Assembly: GCA_002482775.1 (NCBI GenBank)
Contig: DLGQ01000061.1
Span: 6,421-70,420, forward strand
From: Flavobacteriales bacterium UBA7690
GTDB lineage: Bacteria; Bacteroidota; Bacteroidia; Flavobacteriales_F; PHOS-HE28
Length of the DNA stretch: 64,000 nucleotides
Direction of reading: 5' to 3'
Shown here: one piece after another, positions 35,013 to 43,232 of the stretch
How positions within the stretch are numbered: the stretch's first letter is position 1
How the letters are laid out: the number at the start of each line of letters is the position of its first letter
Translations under genes and position numbers: made by a program
The notes under the pieces: model-generated
The model's input: only the letters and a program-made list of their open reading frames with translations
What the model was told of the DNA's origin: nothing
The model's database searches: none

Positions 35013-36554
35013 ATGGTCATGAACACAGCCAACAACAAAAGCGCCTTCAAGCGCAACCTGTCCCGCCTTAACGGGATCACGCAATTCCTCTTCCTCTTTT
35101 TGGTCACTATCGTGTTTGCCGCATGCGGCGGTGCCGCAGCCACGGAAGAAGAAGGCCACGGCGGCCACGATGAACACGGCGCGGAAGGCCAAGCAAAGAC
35201 CAGCGTCACCATCGCGCCCGTGCAGTTCGCCTCCATAGAAGGCAAGCTGGGTACCGTGGAAATGAAGGACCTCAGCACCGCACTGAAGGCCACCGGCTTC
35301 CTGAAAGTGCCGCCACAGAACATGGCCGACATCACCGCCAGCATGGGCGGTACCGTGCGCGAAGTATTGGTGCAGGAAGGTGACGCCGTACGCAAAGGAC
35401 AACCCCTGGTCACGATCGCCGATGCGGCCATCATCGACCTGCAACGCGACTACATCGATGCCAAGGCCCGCCTCGTTTACGCCAAGGCCGAACTGGACCG
35501 CCAGCAAGAACTGAGCGATGCGAACGTGAGCGCCCGCAAGACGCTGCAACAAGCCACGGCCGAGCATGCTTCCTTGCAAGCCACCGTGCAGGGCAACGCA
35601 CAATTGCTGCGCATGATCAACATCGACCCGGAGTCGTTGACGGGCGAGAGCGTTCGCGCAACCGCTGCCATCGTGAGCCCGATCGACGGAACCGTGGCGC
35701 ACATCGGCGTGAACGTAGGCACTAGAGTTACCGGCGATGCTGCGCTGATGCGTGTGGTGAACAACGGGAAGTTGCACGTGGACGTGTTCCTCTACGAGCA
35801 GGACATCGCCAAGGTGAAGGTGGGCCAGACCATCGACCTAACCCTTACCAACCTGCCCGGAAAGACATACACCGCCAAGGTGTTCGCTATCGGCAGCGCC
35901 TTCCAGAGCGAGACGAAGACCATTCCCGTACACGCCGAGATCACCGGCGAACGCGAAGGGCTGATCGACGGTATGGGCGTTACCGCACGCATCGACGTGG
36001 GCCAGGCGAAAGTGACAGCGGTGCTCACCGATGCCATCGTGAACTATGGTGGAATGGACTACGTGTTCATCCGTAGCGATGCGGAAGAAGGCCACGCACA
36101 CGCCGAGGAAGCAGAGCACAAGCACGCGGAAGGTGAAGCACACGATCACGCTGCCGAGAACAAGGAGAGCCACGCAAAGGGCGAAGAGCATGGCCATGAC
36201 CACGCTGCAGAACCCGCGCACAAGGAAGAGGCCGAACATGCCCATGCCAAGGGCGAGGAACACGACCACACAGCGGAGAACAAGGAAGCCCACGCCAAGG
36301 GCGATGACCACGAGGACGACCATGGCGCGGAGAAGGCGGATGAGCATGCCGAAGGAGAAGAAGGGCACGAAGACCACGCCCCCGTACCCGGCAGCATGAC
36401 CTTCAAGCGCGTGCAGGTGAAGCGCGGCACCACCGATGGTGCCTACACCGCCGTTAACTTCATGGAGCCGATCAAGGATGGATCGGAAGTGGTGGTAGGC
36501 GGTGCCTTCTACATCATGGCCATGATGAACACGAGTAGTGGACACCAGCATTGA
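35013..36554 (+). CDS. czcB: CzcB-type periplasmic adaptor lipoprotein with His-rich insert
   Basis: This 513-residue adaptor links the RND pump to the outer-membrane channel. The signal peptide ends in the lipobox VFAACGG (Cys 38). The barrel-sandwich lipoyl halves are GTVREVLVQEGDAVRKGQPLVTI and IVSPIDGTVAHIGVNVGTRV, flanking a coiled-coil hairpin (about 150-190). Unusually, about 100 residues (roughly 358-458) of repeated Glu/Ala/Lys/His, with units like EHAHAKGEEHDHTAENKEA, are inserted before the membrane-proximal domain, which resumes with MTFKRVQVKRG. The insert probably binds divalent metals near the pump. It follows czcA by 6 bp. Confidence 0.92.
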   Translation: MVMNTANNKSAFKRNLSRLNGITQFLFLFLVTIVFAACGGAAATEEEGHGGHDEHGAEGQAKTSVTIAPVQFASIEGKLGTVEMKDLSTALKATGFLKVPPQNMADITASMGGTVREVLVQEGDAVRKGQPLVTIADAAIIDLQRDYIDAKARLVYAKAELDRQQELSDANVSARKTLQQATAEHASLQATVQGNAQLLRMINIDPESLTGESVRATAAIVSPIDGTVAHIGVNVGTRVTGDAALMRVVNNGKLHVDVFLYEQDIAKVKVGQTIDLTLTNLPGKTYTAKVFAIGSAFQSETKTIPVHAEITGEREGLIDGMGVTARIDVGQAKVTAVLTDAIVNYGGMDYVFIRSDAEEGHAHAEEAEHKHAEGEAHDHAAENKESHAKGEEHGHDHAAEPAHKEEAEHAHAKGEEHDHTAENKEAHAKGDDHEDDHGAEKADEHAEGEEGHEDHAPVPGSMTFKRVQVKRGTTDGAYTAVNFMEPIKDGSEVVVGGAFYIMAMMNTSSGHQH

Positions 36555-36564
36555 TCTGTAAGCC

Positions 36565-37296
36565 ATGAGGACATTAGATGAATTTGAGCAGAACTTGGTC
36601 AGAAGGTTGCTTCAGACCAATACGATCGGTGTACCCAACTTACCAGGGATGTTGGACGCGAGGTTGCGAGACGTAGACCTTGTGCGTGCAGCGGCTAGCT
36701 GGGAGATGCACTTCAGCGTTCAGCGGTTCCAAGCACAGGCGCTCGTTGATGAAGTCCGAGGACTTGCGCGAGACTTGGTGAACACAGTGCATCTACTGCG
36801 TGAATTGGAAGCCAACGGACTTATCGTGATCTACCATGAATCGGTCTTTCCGAAACAGGCCCGCTTTGGTGGATTGGTTCAGGGGGATCAACCGATCGCC
36901 GCGCAGGTCTATGACCTTAGAGTGAACCAATTATTGGATGAAACAGCCTTTGCTTCGATCCTTGTAAAACCTGGCCTGATTGCCTATGTGCGCGAAGGTT
37001 TCCGTATGCCCGAAGAGGTGCGCGCGGACAACGACCTGCGCATGAACCGCCGCAACCTGCGCATCGCCGCATGGGCCTTAGTGCTTGGCGTGGGAATCGG
37101 CCTGTGGCAGGTGTGCCTGGCCTACCGTGAAGTGCATTACGGCAAGTTGCAGGTGGAACAGACGCAACAGGTGGAACTGGACAGCGCGCAATACAACGGG
37201 TTGAAACAGCAGCTGCACGCCACGTTCAGCGGCGATGGGCACACGATCGCAACCGACAGCACCGCCACCCGAAAGGCCTGCTGCGCCAAGCACTGA
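36565..37296 (+). CDS. single-pass membrane hypothetical protein of the metal array
   Basis: This 243-residue protein is not recognised. The first 160 residues are soluble and contain a helical stretch (ALVDEVRGLARDLVNTVHLLRELEANGL) followed by LIVIYHESVFPKQARFGG. One membrane segment (about 166-186, AAWALVLGVGIGLWQVCLAY) comes next, and the C-terminal tail ends in CCAKH, a possible metal-binding end. It starts 10 bp after czcB and is part of the same transcript. The first two thirds have a somewhat different base composition from the last third. Confidence 0.65.
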   Translation: MRTLDEFEQNLVRRLLQTNTIGVPNLPGMLDARLRDVDLVRAAASWEMHFSVQRFQAQALVDEVRGLARDLVNTVHLLRELEANGLIVIYHESVFPKQARFGGLVQGDQPIAAQVYDLRVNQLLDETAFASILVKPGLIAYVREGFRMPEEVRADNDLRMNRRNLRIAAWALVLGVGIGLWQVCLAYREVHYGKLQVEQTQQVELDSAQYNGLKQQLHATFSGDGHTIATDSTATRKACCAKH

Positions 37297-37310
37297 GCAA
37301 GGCAAACGCC

Positions 37311-38210
37311 ATGTTGGACATCGGCTCACAATACCCCATGGACCGCCAGAGCGACCCCACCGGTTTCCTGGCGCGTGCGCGCTTGCACCAATCCCGATTC
37401 CGCGCCGAGCGCTTGAAGGTGCCGTGCGGCCGCTTTGGTAACTACCTCACCGAAGCCGATGCGCGCAAGGGGTTGAACTTCTTCGCGGGCTTCGGCATCC
37501 GCGAGGCGGTGCGCGAGCGCTACCCGAGCTTCAACCGGAACGTGTACGCCAACCTGCTGCGCAGTGAGCATGTGCCGTTCAACTTCTTCATCCCCCTCAA
37601 CACAGACGATGCCTTCCGCCGGAAAGTGTTCAGCGCATGGCTCGGCTTCGAGATCAAGCAGGTTGACGAGGTGCGCATCGAGCATGCGCCCCTGCCGCGC
37701 GGGGAATTCTTGAACGACCGTACCAGCTTCGATGCCTACGTGGAGTACGAGGACGAAGCGGGCCTGCGCGGGCTGGTCGGCATCGAGGTGAAGTACACCG
37801 AATTGCCCTATCCGCTGGGCAAGGGGTCCAAGGAGGATCGCGACATCCTCGATGTCGGTTCGCCCTACTACCGGGTGATGGCCAGCTCCGGTATTTATCG
37901 TGAAGGTTGGGGCAAGGGTCTCTTGCGCGATGAGCACCGGCAGCTTTGGCGCGACCAACTCCTGGGAGAGAGCATCCTACAGCGTTTCCGCGAGCGCTAC
38001 GCCTATGCTACCCTGATGGTGATCCATCCGGAGGGTAACAAGCATGTAACCACCGCCTGCGCCAGCTATAGCCGTTACCTCCTGCATCCGGAGCACACCT
38101 TCAAAGCCCTGACCTACGAGCAGGTTTTCGCCGACTTACGCACCCATGCCACCAGCGGGATCTTCTTGCCCTGGATCGATCACCTGACAGAACGTTACAT
38201 CGTTCCGTGA
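37311..38210 (+). CDS. PGN_0703-like putative PD-(D/E)XK nuclease
   Basis: This 299-residue protein resembles the putative restriction-endonuclease family named after Porphyromonas PGN_0703. The fold signature is SFDAYVEYED (Asp 141) followed by GLVGIEVKYTE (Glu 159, Lys 161), the D...E-x-K site of PD-(D/E)XK nucleases. LNFFAGFGIREAV and NLLRSEHVPFNFFIPL precede it. No methyltransferase lies nearby, so it is not a classical restriction system. It sits 14 bp after the membrane protein gene and 31 bp before an 'APHGG' gene, inside the metal array, which is an odd place for a nuclease. Confidence 0.72.
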   Translation: MLDIGSQYPMDRQSDPTGFLARARLHQSRFRAERLKVPCGRFGNYLTEADARKGLNFFAGFGIREAVRERYPSFNRNVYANLLRSEHVPFNFFIPLNTDDAFRRKVFSAWLGFEIKQVDEVRIEHAPLPRGEFLNDRTSFDAYVEYEDEAGLRGLVGIEVKYTELPYPLGKGSKEDRDILDVGSPYYRVMASSGIYREGWGKGLLRDEHRQLWRDQLLGESILQRFRERYAYATLMVIHPEGNKHVTTACASYSRYLLHPEHTFKALTYEQVFADLRTHATSGIFLPWIDHLTERYIVP

Positions 38211-38241
38211 ACACCCTTCCAACGAACCAACCGCATCGAAC

Positions 38242-38667
38242 ATGAAACACATCCTTCTTCTCATTGCGCTGGTCATGAGCGGTGCTGCGCACGGTCAGCA
38301 ACCCGCCATTAAAGCCCCGCACGGCGGGCAGCTTGTACGTGCCGACAAGCATTTCATCGAAATGGTGCTGCGCGGCGATGAGGCCCGCTTCTATCTCTTG
38401 GATACGCTCGGCGCGGCGGTGCCTGCGACGGGGATGAGCGGCGTGGCCTATGTGCGTTTCGCCGACACGAGCGCTGCAAATCCGGCCTTCGAGCCCATGC
38501 AGGACGGAGGTTTCCGCGTGGTGCTTACCAACCCGAACGCGTTCACCGTGGTGCCCAGCTTCAACAGCGGCAAAGGGTTCGTGAGCGCCGAACTGGGCAG
38601 CGGCCCGCGCATGAGCGTGCCCCAAACGCCCGCGCAGCACAACGCGAACGACGGCCACGGGCACTGA
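38242..38667 (+). CDS. secreted APHGG/DGHxH family protein, copy 1
   Basis: This 141-residue exported protein has a signal peptide (MKHILLLIALVMSGAAHGQ). The mature part begins with KAPHGG (24-29), then FIEMVLRGDEARFYLLDTLG, and ends with QHNANDGHGH. Two paralogues lie at 39494-39940 and 46407-46844 and share this plan. The 'PHGG ... IEMV ... YLLD' pattern resembles a domain found next to metal efflux adaptors. The histidines at both ends suggest periplasmic metal binding. The function is inferred from composition and location. Confidence 0.8.
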   Translation: MKHILLLIALVMSGAAHGQQPAIKAPHGGQLVRADKHFIEMVLRGDEARFYLLDTLGAAVPATGMSGVAYVRFADTSAANPAFEPMQDGGFRVVLTNPNAFTVVPSFNSGKGFVSAELGSGPRMSVPQTPAQHNANDGHGH

Positions 38668-38670
38668 GCC

Positions 38671-39141
38671 ATGGACATGCATCCGCTGGACATACGGGAA
38701 GAACTGGTGATCGCCAGCAAACTGCTGGCGGCCGCCCTGCTCGGCGCCCTCATCGGCTACGATCGCGAGCGGCATAGCCGCGATGCGGGCATACGTACCT
38801 ACGCGGCGGTATGCGTAGGCGCGGCGCTCTTCACGGGCATTGCAGGGCATCTGGAGGATGTGGCCGCTACCTCGCGCATCGTGGCCAACGTGGTCATGGG
38901 CATCGGCTTCCTCGGCGCTGGCATCGTGTATAAGGATGCCAACAGCGGCTACTCCAAGGGCCTCACCACCGCAGCCACCATCTGGTGTACCGCCGCCATC
39001 GGCGTGGCCGTGGGGTTGAACATGTTCGTGATCGCCTCGGTCGGCGCATTGCTCGTGTACTTCCTTATCAGCCTGCACCACCGCGCCTGGTACGTGCGAT
39101 GGAAACAGCGCATCAAGGACAGCACCAACAACAACGATTGA
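38671..39141 (+). CDS. MgtC/SapB-family membrane protein, copy 1
   Basis: This 156-residue membrane protein belongs to the MgtC/SapB family. The conserved N-terminal block is LLAAALLGALIGYDRERHSRDAGIRTYAAVCVGAALFTG, followed by GIGFLGAGIVYKD and GLTTAATIWCTAAIGVAVGL; about four or five membrane helices are predicted. Family members affect Mg2+ homeostasis and ATP synthase, and the short form without the C-terminal ACT-like domain is common. It starts 3 bp after the first APHGG gene. A second copy, clearly related but not near-identical, is at 47536-48024. Confidence 0.9.
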   Translation: MDMHPLDIREELVIASKLLAAALLGALIGYDRERHSRDAGIRTYAAVCVGAALFTGIAGHLEDVAATSRIVANVVMGIGFLGAGIVYKDANSGYSKGLTTAATIWCTAAIGVAVGLNMFVIASVGALLVYFLISLHHRAWYVRWKQRIKDSTNNND

Positions 39142-39168
39142 AACACAACCCCCAAACCCAACACCCCT

Positions 39169-39435
39169 ATGAAACGCACACTTGTTCCCCTTTTCGCCGC
39201 CGCATTCCTCTTCGCCTGCGGCCAACCCGCCGAAACCGGCACCGATAAAAAGGATGGACAGACCATGGGCAACGATGGCGAATTGCCAGCGCACACCGAA
39301 GGCGACGGCCATGACCATGGCACCGAAGCCCACGATGAGAAGGATGGCCACAACCACGACGATGGACACGCGCATGACGAAGCCGCGCACGATACCACCG
39401 CTGGCCACAGCCACGACGACGGACATACGCATTGA
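39169..39435 (+). CDS. His-rich metal-binding lipoprotein, copy 1
   Basis: This 88-residue protein has a lipoprotein signal (LFAAAFLFACGQ, Cys 17) and a mature part built mostly from His, Asp, Glu and Gly. About 15 histidines occur, in HDH, HNHDDGHAH and a final HDTTAGHSHDDGHTH. It very probably binds divalent metals in the periplasm or at the outer membrane. The copy at 51113-51352 shares almost the same C-terminal 30 residues. The gene lies between MgtC and the second APHGG gene. Confidence 0.85.
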   Translation: MKRTLVPLFAAAFLFACGQPAETGTDKKDGQTMGNDGELPAHTEGDGHDHGTEAHDEKDGHNHDDGHAHDEAAHDTTAGHSHDDGHTH

Positions 39436-39446
39436 TGAACCCGCAC

Positions 39447-39478
39447 ACTGCCCGACGGGTCTTGTCCTGCCGGGCAGT
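39447..39478. other. inverted repeat between metal-array genes
   Basis: A perfect 8-bp stem (ACTGCCCG and CGGGCAGT) with a 16-base loop lies just after the His-rich lipoprotein stop. No T-run follows, so it is more likely an mRNA processing or stability element or a weak attenuator than a terminator. Confidence 0.4.
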
Positions 39479-39493
39479 AGTGCGAAACTCCCC

Positions 39494-39940
39494 ATGAACA
39501 TGCGCATACATACCAAGTTCCGTATCGCTTTGGCGGGCACCGCACTTGCATTCAGCTATTTGGTTTCCGCCCAGGACCAAATGCCCAAAGCCCCGCACGG
39601 GGGCATCCTTGGTGATGCAGGCACGCACTATATTGAAATGGTCGTGGCTTGGAAAGAAGCCCATTTCTACCTGCTGGATACCCTCGGCAATACGCTCCCA
39701 GTTGAAGGGTTGACGGGCACGGCCTATGTCAAGTACGATGACATGTCCTTTGGCAATCATGAGTTGACGCCGCACAAGAAGGGCTATTTCGTTGCGACCC
39801 TCAGCAAGCCGAACGACTTTGCAGTGGTCGTAAGCGTGAAGTTGCCCAGCGGTTTCCTGACTGTACAACTCAGTTCCGGCCCACTGAACGGACCGCAGCC
39901 GGTGCAGCAGCACAATGCAACGGACGGACATAAGCACTGA
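39494..39940 (+). CDS. secreted APHGG/DGHxH family protein, copy 2
   Basis: This 148-residue protein has a signal peptide (FRIALAGTALAFSYLVSAQ), then KAPHGG at 32-37, HYIEMVVAWKEAHFYLLDTLG, TAYVKYDD and a final QHNATDGHKH. It is the closest relative of copy 1 at 38242-38667. ATG 39494 follows the stem-loop after the His-rich lipoprotein gene; the longer upstream frame overlaps that gene and is a shadow. It probably binds metals in the periplasm together with its paralogues. Confidence 0.8.
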   Translation: MNMRIHTKFRIALAGTALAFSYLVSAQDQMPKAPHGGILGDAGTHYIEMVVAWKEAHFYLLDTLGNTLPVEGLTGTAYVKYDDMSFGNHELTPHKKGYFVATLSKPNDFAVVVSVKLPSGFLTVQLSSGPLNGPQPVQQHNATDGHKH

Positions 39941-39973
39941 AGACCCTCGGTTGGTTCATCCCCGCTCGCACTC

Positions 39974-40633
39974 ATGACCATCGACCCCAAAGCCGTACTC
40001 GCCGAATTCGGCATCGACGTGACCGGGAAGGATCCGGACGGCCAGTACCAATGGAAGATGCTCTCGCTAAAACCGGGATCGCCGGAGCGGCAGCGTTTGG
40101 AGAAGGCCTGGTCGGCGTTCGTGTTGGGTCGCAAGGCGGTGGTCGTTCCGAAGCCCGCCAGCGCGAAGAAGGGACCGGGCGCACTGGACTGGATCAAAAA
40201 GCGCTGGATGGTGCTCGTGCCAACCGTGCTCGGCATCGGTGTGCTCGGGTGGCTGCTGTTCGATCATCTTGGTCACCACGATGGGGCGGGTACGAATGTG
40301 AGGCAACAAGCCTCGGCAAGCGAATGGCGTGCGAAGTACGAGACGATCAAGACCATGCTGGATGGCAGTGGCCACGACGACGAGCACCACGACGAGTTCG
40401 TGCTGCTCGCCGAAGCCGCGAAGTCCGCGATCCAAGCGGGCCAGGGTGCGGCCATGCTGGAACGGATCCACGCCGACCTTGCTGAGGAGGGCAGGCAAGC
40501 TGGCGATCGGCCCATCAGCGAATTGGCGGAGCACACGGACCAATGGAAGCTCATCATGCAGGCGCTGATCATGAACAAAGCCGAACTGCTCGATCACGAG
40601 AAGTTGGAAGGGCATCATGAAGGAGAGCTTTAA
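39974..40633 (+). CDS. single-pass membrane hypothetical protein with His-rich loop
   Basis: This 219-residue protein has a cytoplasmic N-terminal region (about 1-76), one membrane helix (WMVLVPTVLGIGVLGWLLF) directly followed by DHLGHHDG, and a periplasmic helical domain with GHDDEHHDEF and a C-terminal LEGHHEGEL. No named family is recognised. The His-rich patches close to the membrane suggest metal sensing or delivery. It lies upstream of the HXXEE gene and the P-type ATPase in the same run. Confidence 0.7.
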   Translation: MTIDPKAVLAEFGIDVTGKDPDGQYQWKMLSLKPGSPERQRLEKAWSAFVLGRKAVVVPKPASAKKGPGALDWIKKRWMVLVPTVLGIGVLGWLLFDHLGHHDGAGTNVRQQASASEWRAKYETIKTMLDGSGHDDEHHDEFVLLAEAAKSAIQAGQGAAMLERIHADLAEEGRQAGDRPISELAEHTDQWKLIMQALIMNKAELLDHEKLEGHHEGEL

Positions 40634-40643
40634 AAACAGCCCC

Positions 40644-41201
40644 ATGAACTATAGAAGATCCTCGGTCCCGGCAGCTTTCCTTTTCACCGTGGCGATCCTG
40701 GCCTTGGGCTATGCCGCGTTCGGGATCTGGACCGCCTTGATCTTCACCTCCGGCTTCATGGGTGGTTTCCTGCTCTGGCTGCTTGTACACACGACCGTAC
40801 CCTTTGCGGCCATTCGTGTCCCCTTCTGGATCGCCTTCGCGCTCTTCCTGCTCCACCGCGTCGAAGAGAAGGTGTACGGTTTCTTCGATCGCCTGGCGTC
40901 CATTACGGGCACACCAGTGCCGGAGATCGATTCCGTCCCTGTCATCCTGCTGATCCTGCTGTCCGTTGGTGCTTGGCTCGCCGTTCCCGCTCTGGTGAAG
41001 CGTGGGTACGCCTTCGGCTACTACCTGGCCTGGACCTTCTTCGCTGCCATGGGCATCACGGAACTCGCGCACTTCGTACTGCCCTTGTTCGAGGATCAGC
41101 CGTACGGCTACTTCCCCGGCATGGCCAGTGTAGTGGTTCTTGCGCCCTGCGCTTGGTGGGGCATGTACCGGCTTTCCCGCAGTAACGGTCCAACCTTCTG
41201 A
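40644..41201 (+). CDS. HXXEE-domain membrane protein
   Basis: This 185-residue protein is mostly membrane helix, with about six hydrophobic segments. It carries the HXXEE signature as HRVEE (His 71, Glu 74, Glu 75) at the end of a helix, and a later GITELAHF (Glu 140, His 143), the two-site pattern of the family. HXXEE proteins have no established reaction, but the conserved His and Glu residues suggest a metal-dependent membrane enzyme or carrier. ATG 40644 is preferred; an ATG at 40617 would overlap the previous gene by 17 bp. The P-type ATPase follows 10 bp later. Confidence 0.78.
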   Translation: MNYRRSSVPAAFLFTVAILALGYAAFGIWTALIFTSGFMGGFLLWLLVHTTVPFAAIRVPFWIAFALFLLHRVEEKVYGFFDRLASITGTPVPEIDSVPVILLILLSVGAWLAVPALVKRGYAFGYYLAWTFFAAMGITELAHFVLPLFEDQPYGYFPGMASVVVLAPCAWWGMYRLSRSNGPTF

Positions 41202-41211
41202 TCCAAACACC

Positions 41212-43113
41212 ATGAGTACCGACCACGATCACGCAGAACCATCCGCCAAGGAACAAGGCAAGAGCGCCTGGCGCGCCTACTTCCCCGCCGTCGCCTCCTT
41301 CGTCCTGCTCCTTGGCGGCATTGCCATTGACCAGCTTGCGCCGCAGTTCTTCCTCCCGGAATGGAAGCGGCTCGCCTGGTACCTCGCGGCGTACCTGCCC
41401 GTGGGCCTTCCCGTGCTGGTGAAAGCGCTCAAGGCGATTGCAAAGCGTGATGTCTTCAGCGAGTTCTTCTTGATGAGCCTTGCCACCATCGGCGCCTTCT
41501 TCATCAAGGAATATCCTGAAGGTGTTGCCGTGATGCTCTTCTACGCGGTAGGTGAACTCTTCCAGGATGCCGCCGTGGACCGTGCCAAGCGGAACATTCA
41601 AGCGTTGCTCGATGTTCGGCCCGATACCGCGAACGTGATGCGCGATGGCGTCCCGGTGGAAACTCCTGCCGCCGAGGTGAAGGTCGGTGACACCATCCGC
41701 ATCCGCGTGGGTGACCGTGTGCCATTGGATGGCAAACTCCTCAGCGATAAGGCTTCCTTCGATACCGCTGCCCTCACCGGCGAAAGCGTACCACGCACCA
41801 TCGTGAAGGAAGCTCCGGTGCTCGCGGGCATGATCGCTACGGACAAGGTGGTGGACATGGAAGTGACCAAGCCCTTCGGCGAAAGCAGCCTCGCCCGCAT
41901 CCTCGATCTTGTGCAGAACGCCGCGAAGAGCAAGTCGCCCACGGAGCTCTTCATCCGCAAGTTCGCGCGCATCTATACGCCCATCGTGGTAGCCTTGGCC
42001 GTGGGCATCGTGCTGGTGCCCATGCTCGTGGTGGATCCCTACGTCTTCAACGAGTGGCTGTATCGCGCGCTCATCTTCCTGGTGATCTCCTGCCCGTGCG
42101 CGCTGGTCATCAGCATACCGCTGGGCTACTTCGGCGGCATCGGCGCGGCAAGTCGCAAAGGCATCCTGCTGAAGGGCGGCAACTACCTGGACGTGCTTAC
42201 CAAGGTGAACACCATCGTGATGGACAAGACCGGCACGCTCACCGAAGGTGTGTTCGCCGTGCAGGAAGTGAAGCCCGCTGCGGGCATCACGGAAGGCCGC
42301 TTGCTCGGTGTGGTGAAAGCGATGGAGACGCACAGCACGCACCCCATCGCGCAGGCGGTATTGAAGCATCCGCCGGGCGATGCCGTGGGCGATGCCACCA
42401 ACGTGGAAGAGATCAGTGCGCACGGCATGCGCGGCACGGTGGATGGTAAAGAAGTGCTGGTCGGCAACACCCGGTTGTTGCGCAAATTCAACGTGTCCTA
42501 CCCGTCGGAAGTGGATGCGATAGAAGACACCATCGTGGTGTGCGCGATCGGCGGTGCGTACGCGGGCTACCTCACCGTGGCCGACAAGATCAAGGCCGAT
42601 GCGAAAGAGACCATCAGCCTGCTGAAGGCCCAAGGCATCCGCGACATCGTGATGCTCAGCGGCGATAAGACGGGCATCACGCAGCGTGTTGCCGCAGCGC
42701 TCGGCATCAACAAAGCCTTTGGTGATCTATTGCCGGAAGACAAGGTGACTCGGATGCAGGAAGCGAAGAAGGACCCCACCGCCGTGGTGGCCTTCGTGGG
42801 CGACGGCATCAACGATGCGCCCGTGCTCGCGCTCAGCGATGTGGGCATCGCCATGGGCGGTCTGGGCAGCGATGCGGCGATCGAGACCGCAGACGTGGTG
42901 CTACAGAACGACAAGCCGAGCAGCATCGCTGAGGCCATCCGCATCGGCAAAGCCACCAAGCGCGTGGTGACGCAGAACATCGTGCTGGCCTTCGGCGTGA
43001 AGGCCGTTGTGCTCGTACTCGGCGCGGGCGGTTTGGCCACCCTTTGGGAAGCGGTCTTTGCGGATGTGGGGGTGGCGCTGGTGGCGATCCTGAACGCGAG
43101 CAGGATGCGGTAG
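41212..43113 (+). CDS. heavy-metal P-type ATPase (Zn/Cd/Pb type), copy 1
   Basis: This 633-residue pump exports divalent metals with ATP. P1B-2 marks are CPCALVISIP in TM6 (Cys 294, Cys 296), Lys in the TM7 region, and ADVGV in TM8. The catalytic DKTGTLTEG has its phosphorylated Asp at 338, with TGES in the actuator, STHPIAQA, and GDGINDAPVLALSD. It lacks the N-terminal HMA domain of ZntA and instead has a short N-terminus with HDH. A second copy at 51352-53253 differs at only about 43 of 633 positions, most of them near the N-terminus, by eye. ATG 41212 follows the HXXEE stop by 10 bp. Confidence 0.94.
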   Translation: MSTDHDHAEPSAKEQGKSAWRAYFPAVASFVLLLGGIAIDQLAPQFFLPEWKRLAWYLAAYLPVGLPVLVKALKAIAKRDVFSEFFLMSLATIGAFFIKEYPEGVAVMLFYAVGELFQDAAVDRAKRNIQALLDVRPDTANVMRDGVPVETPAAEVKVGDTIRIRVGDRVPLDGKLLSDKASFDTAALTGESVPRTIVKEAPVLAGMIATDKVVDMEVTKPFGESSLARILDLVQNAAKSKSPTELFIRKFARIYTPIVVALAVGIVLVPMLVVDPYVFNEWLYRALIFLVISCPCALVISIPLGYFGGIGAASRKGILLKGGNYLDVLTKVNTIVMDKTGTLTEGVFAVQEVKPAAGITEGRLLGVVKAMETHSTHPIAQAVLKHPPGDAVGDATNVEEISAHGMRGTVDGKEVLVGNTRLLRKFNVSYPSEVDAIEDTIVVCAIGGAYAGYLTVADKIKADAKETISLLKAQGIRDIVMLSGDKTGITQRVAAALGINKAFGDLLPEDKVTRMQEAKKDPTAVVAFVGDGINDAPVLALSDVGIAMGGLGSDAAIETADVVLQNDKPSSIAEAIRIGKATKRVVTQNIVLAFGVKAVVLVLGAGGLATLWEAVFADVGVALVAILNASRMR

Positions 43114-43232
43114 CGCCGCGCTGATCGGTAGTAGCCCCCGGCGGATCCGGAACAATTGTTGTTAAATAACCGACCACTATCAGCCCAACGGCCGTAGAAG
43201 CACCTAACTTCACCATCGCATACAAAGGACCC

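Noticed and set aside
34110..35777. A 555-codon open frame antisense to the TolC-like end of czcA and the start of czcB
   Set aside because: It lies opposite two well-supported genes, has low-complexity His/Gln/Leu composition typical of a GC-rich antisense frame, and shows no family motif.
36090..36390. Repeated GAC/CAC/GAA-rich DNA in czcB considered as a CRISPR or tandem DNA repeat
   Set aside because: The periodicity is codon-based and imperfect, stays in frame, and encodes a His/Glu/Ala/Lys protein repeat. There are no spacers.
38101..39540. A 479-codon antisense frame across MgtC and the APHGG genes
   Set aside because: It crosses several real genes in the opposite direction and has Val/Ala/Gly/His composition expected from the complement of His-rich coding sequence.
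41056..42633. Long antisense frame (525 codons) opposite the first P-type ATPase; a similar one at 51322-52563 opposite the second
   Set aside because: Both mirror the same conserved coding strand and appear twice only because the ATPase is duplicated. They have no plausible start or motif.
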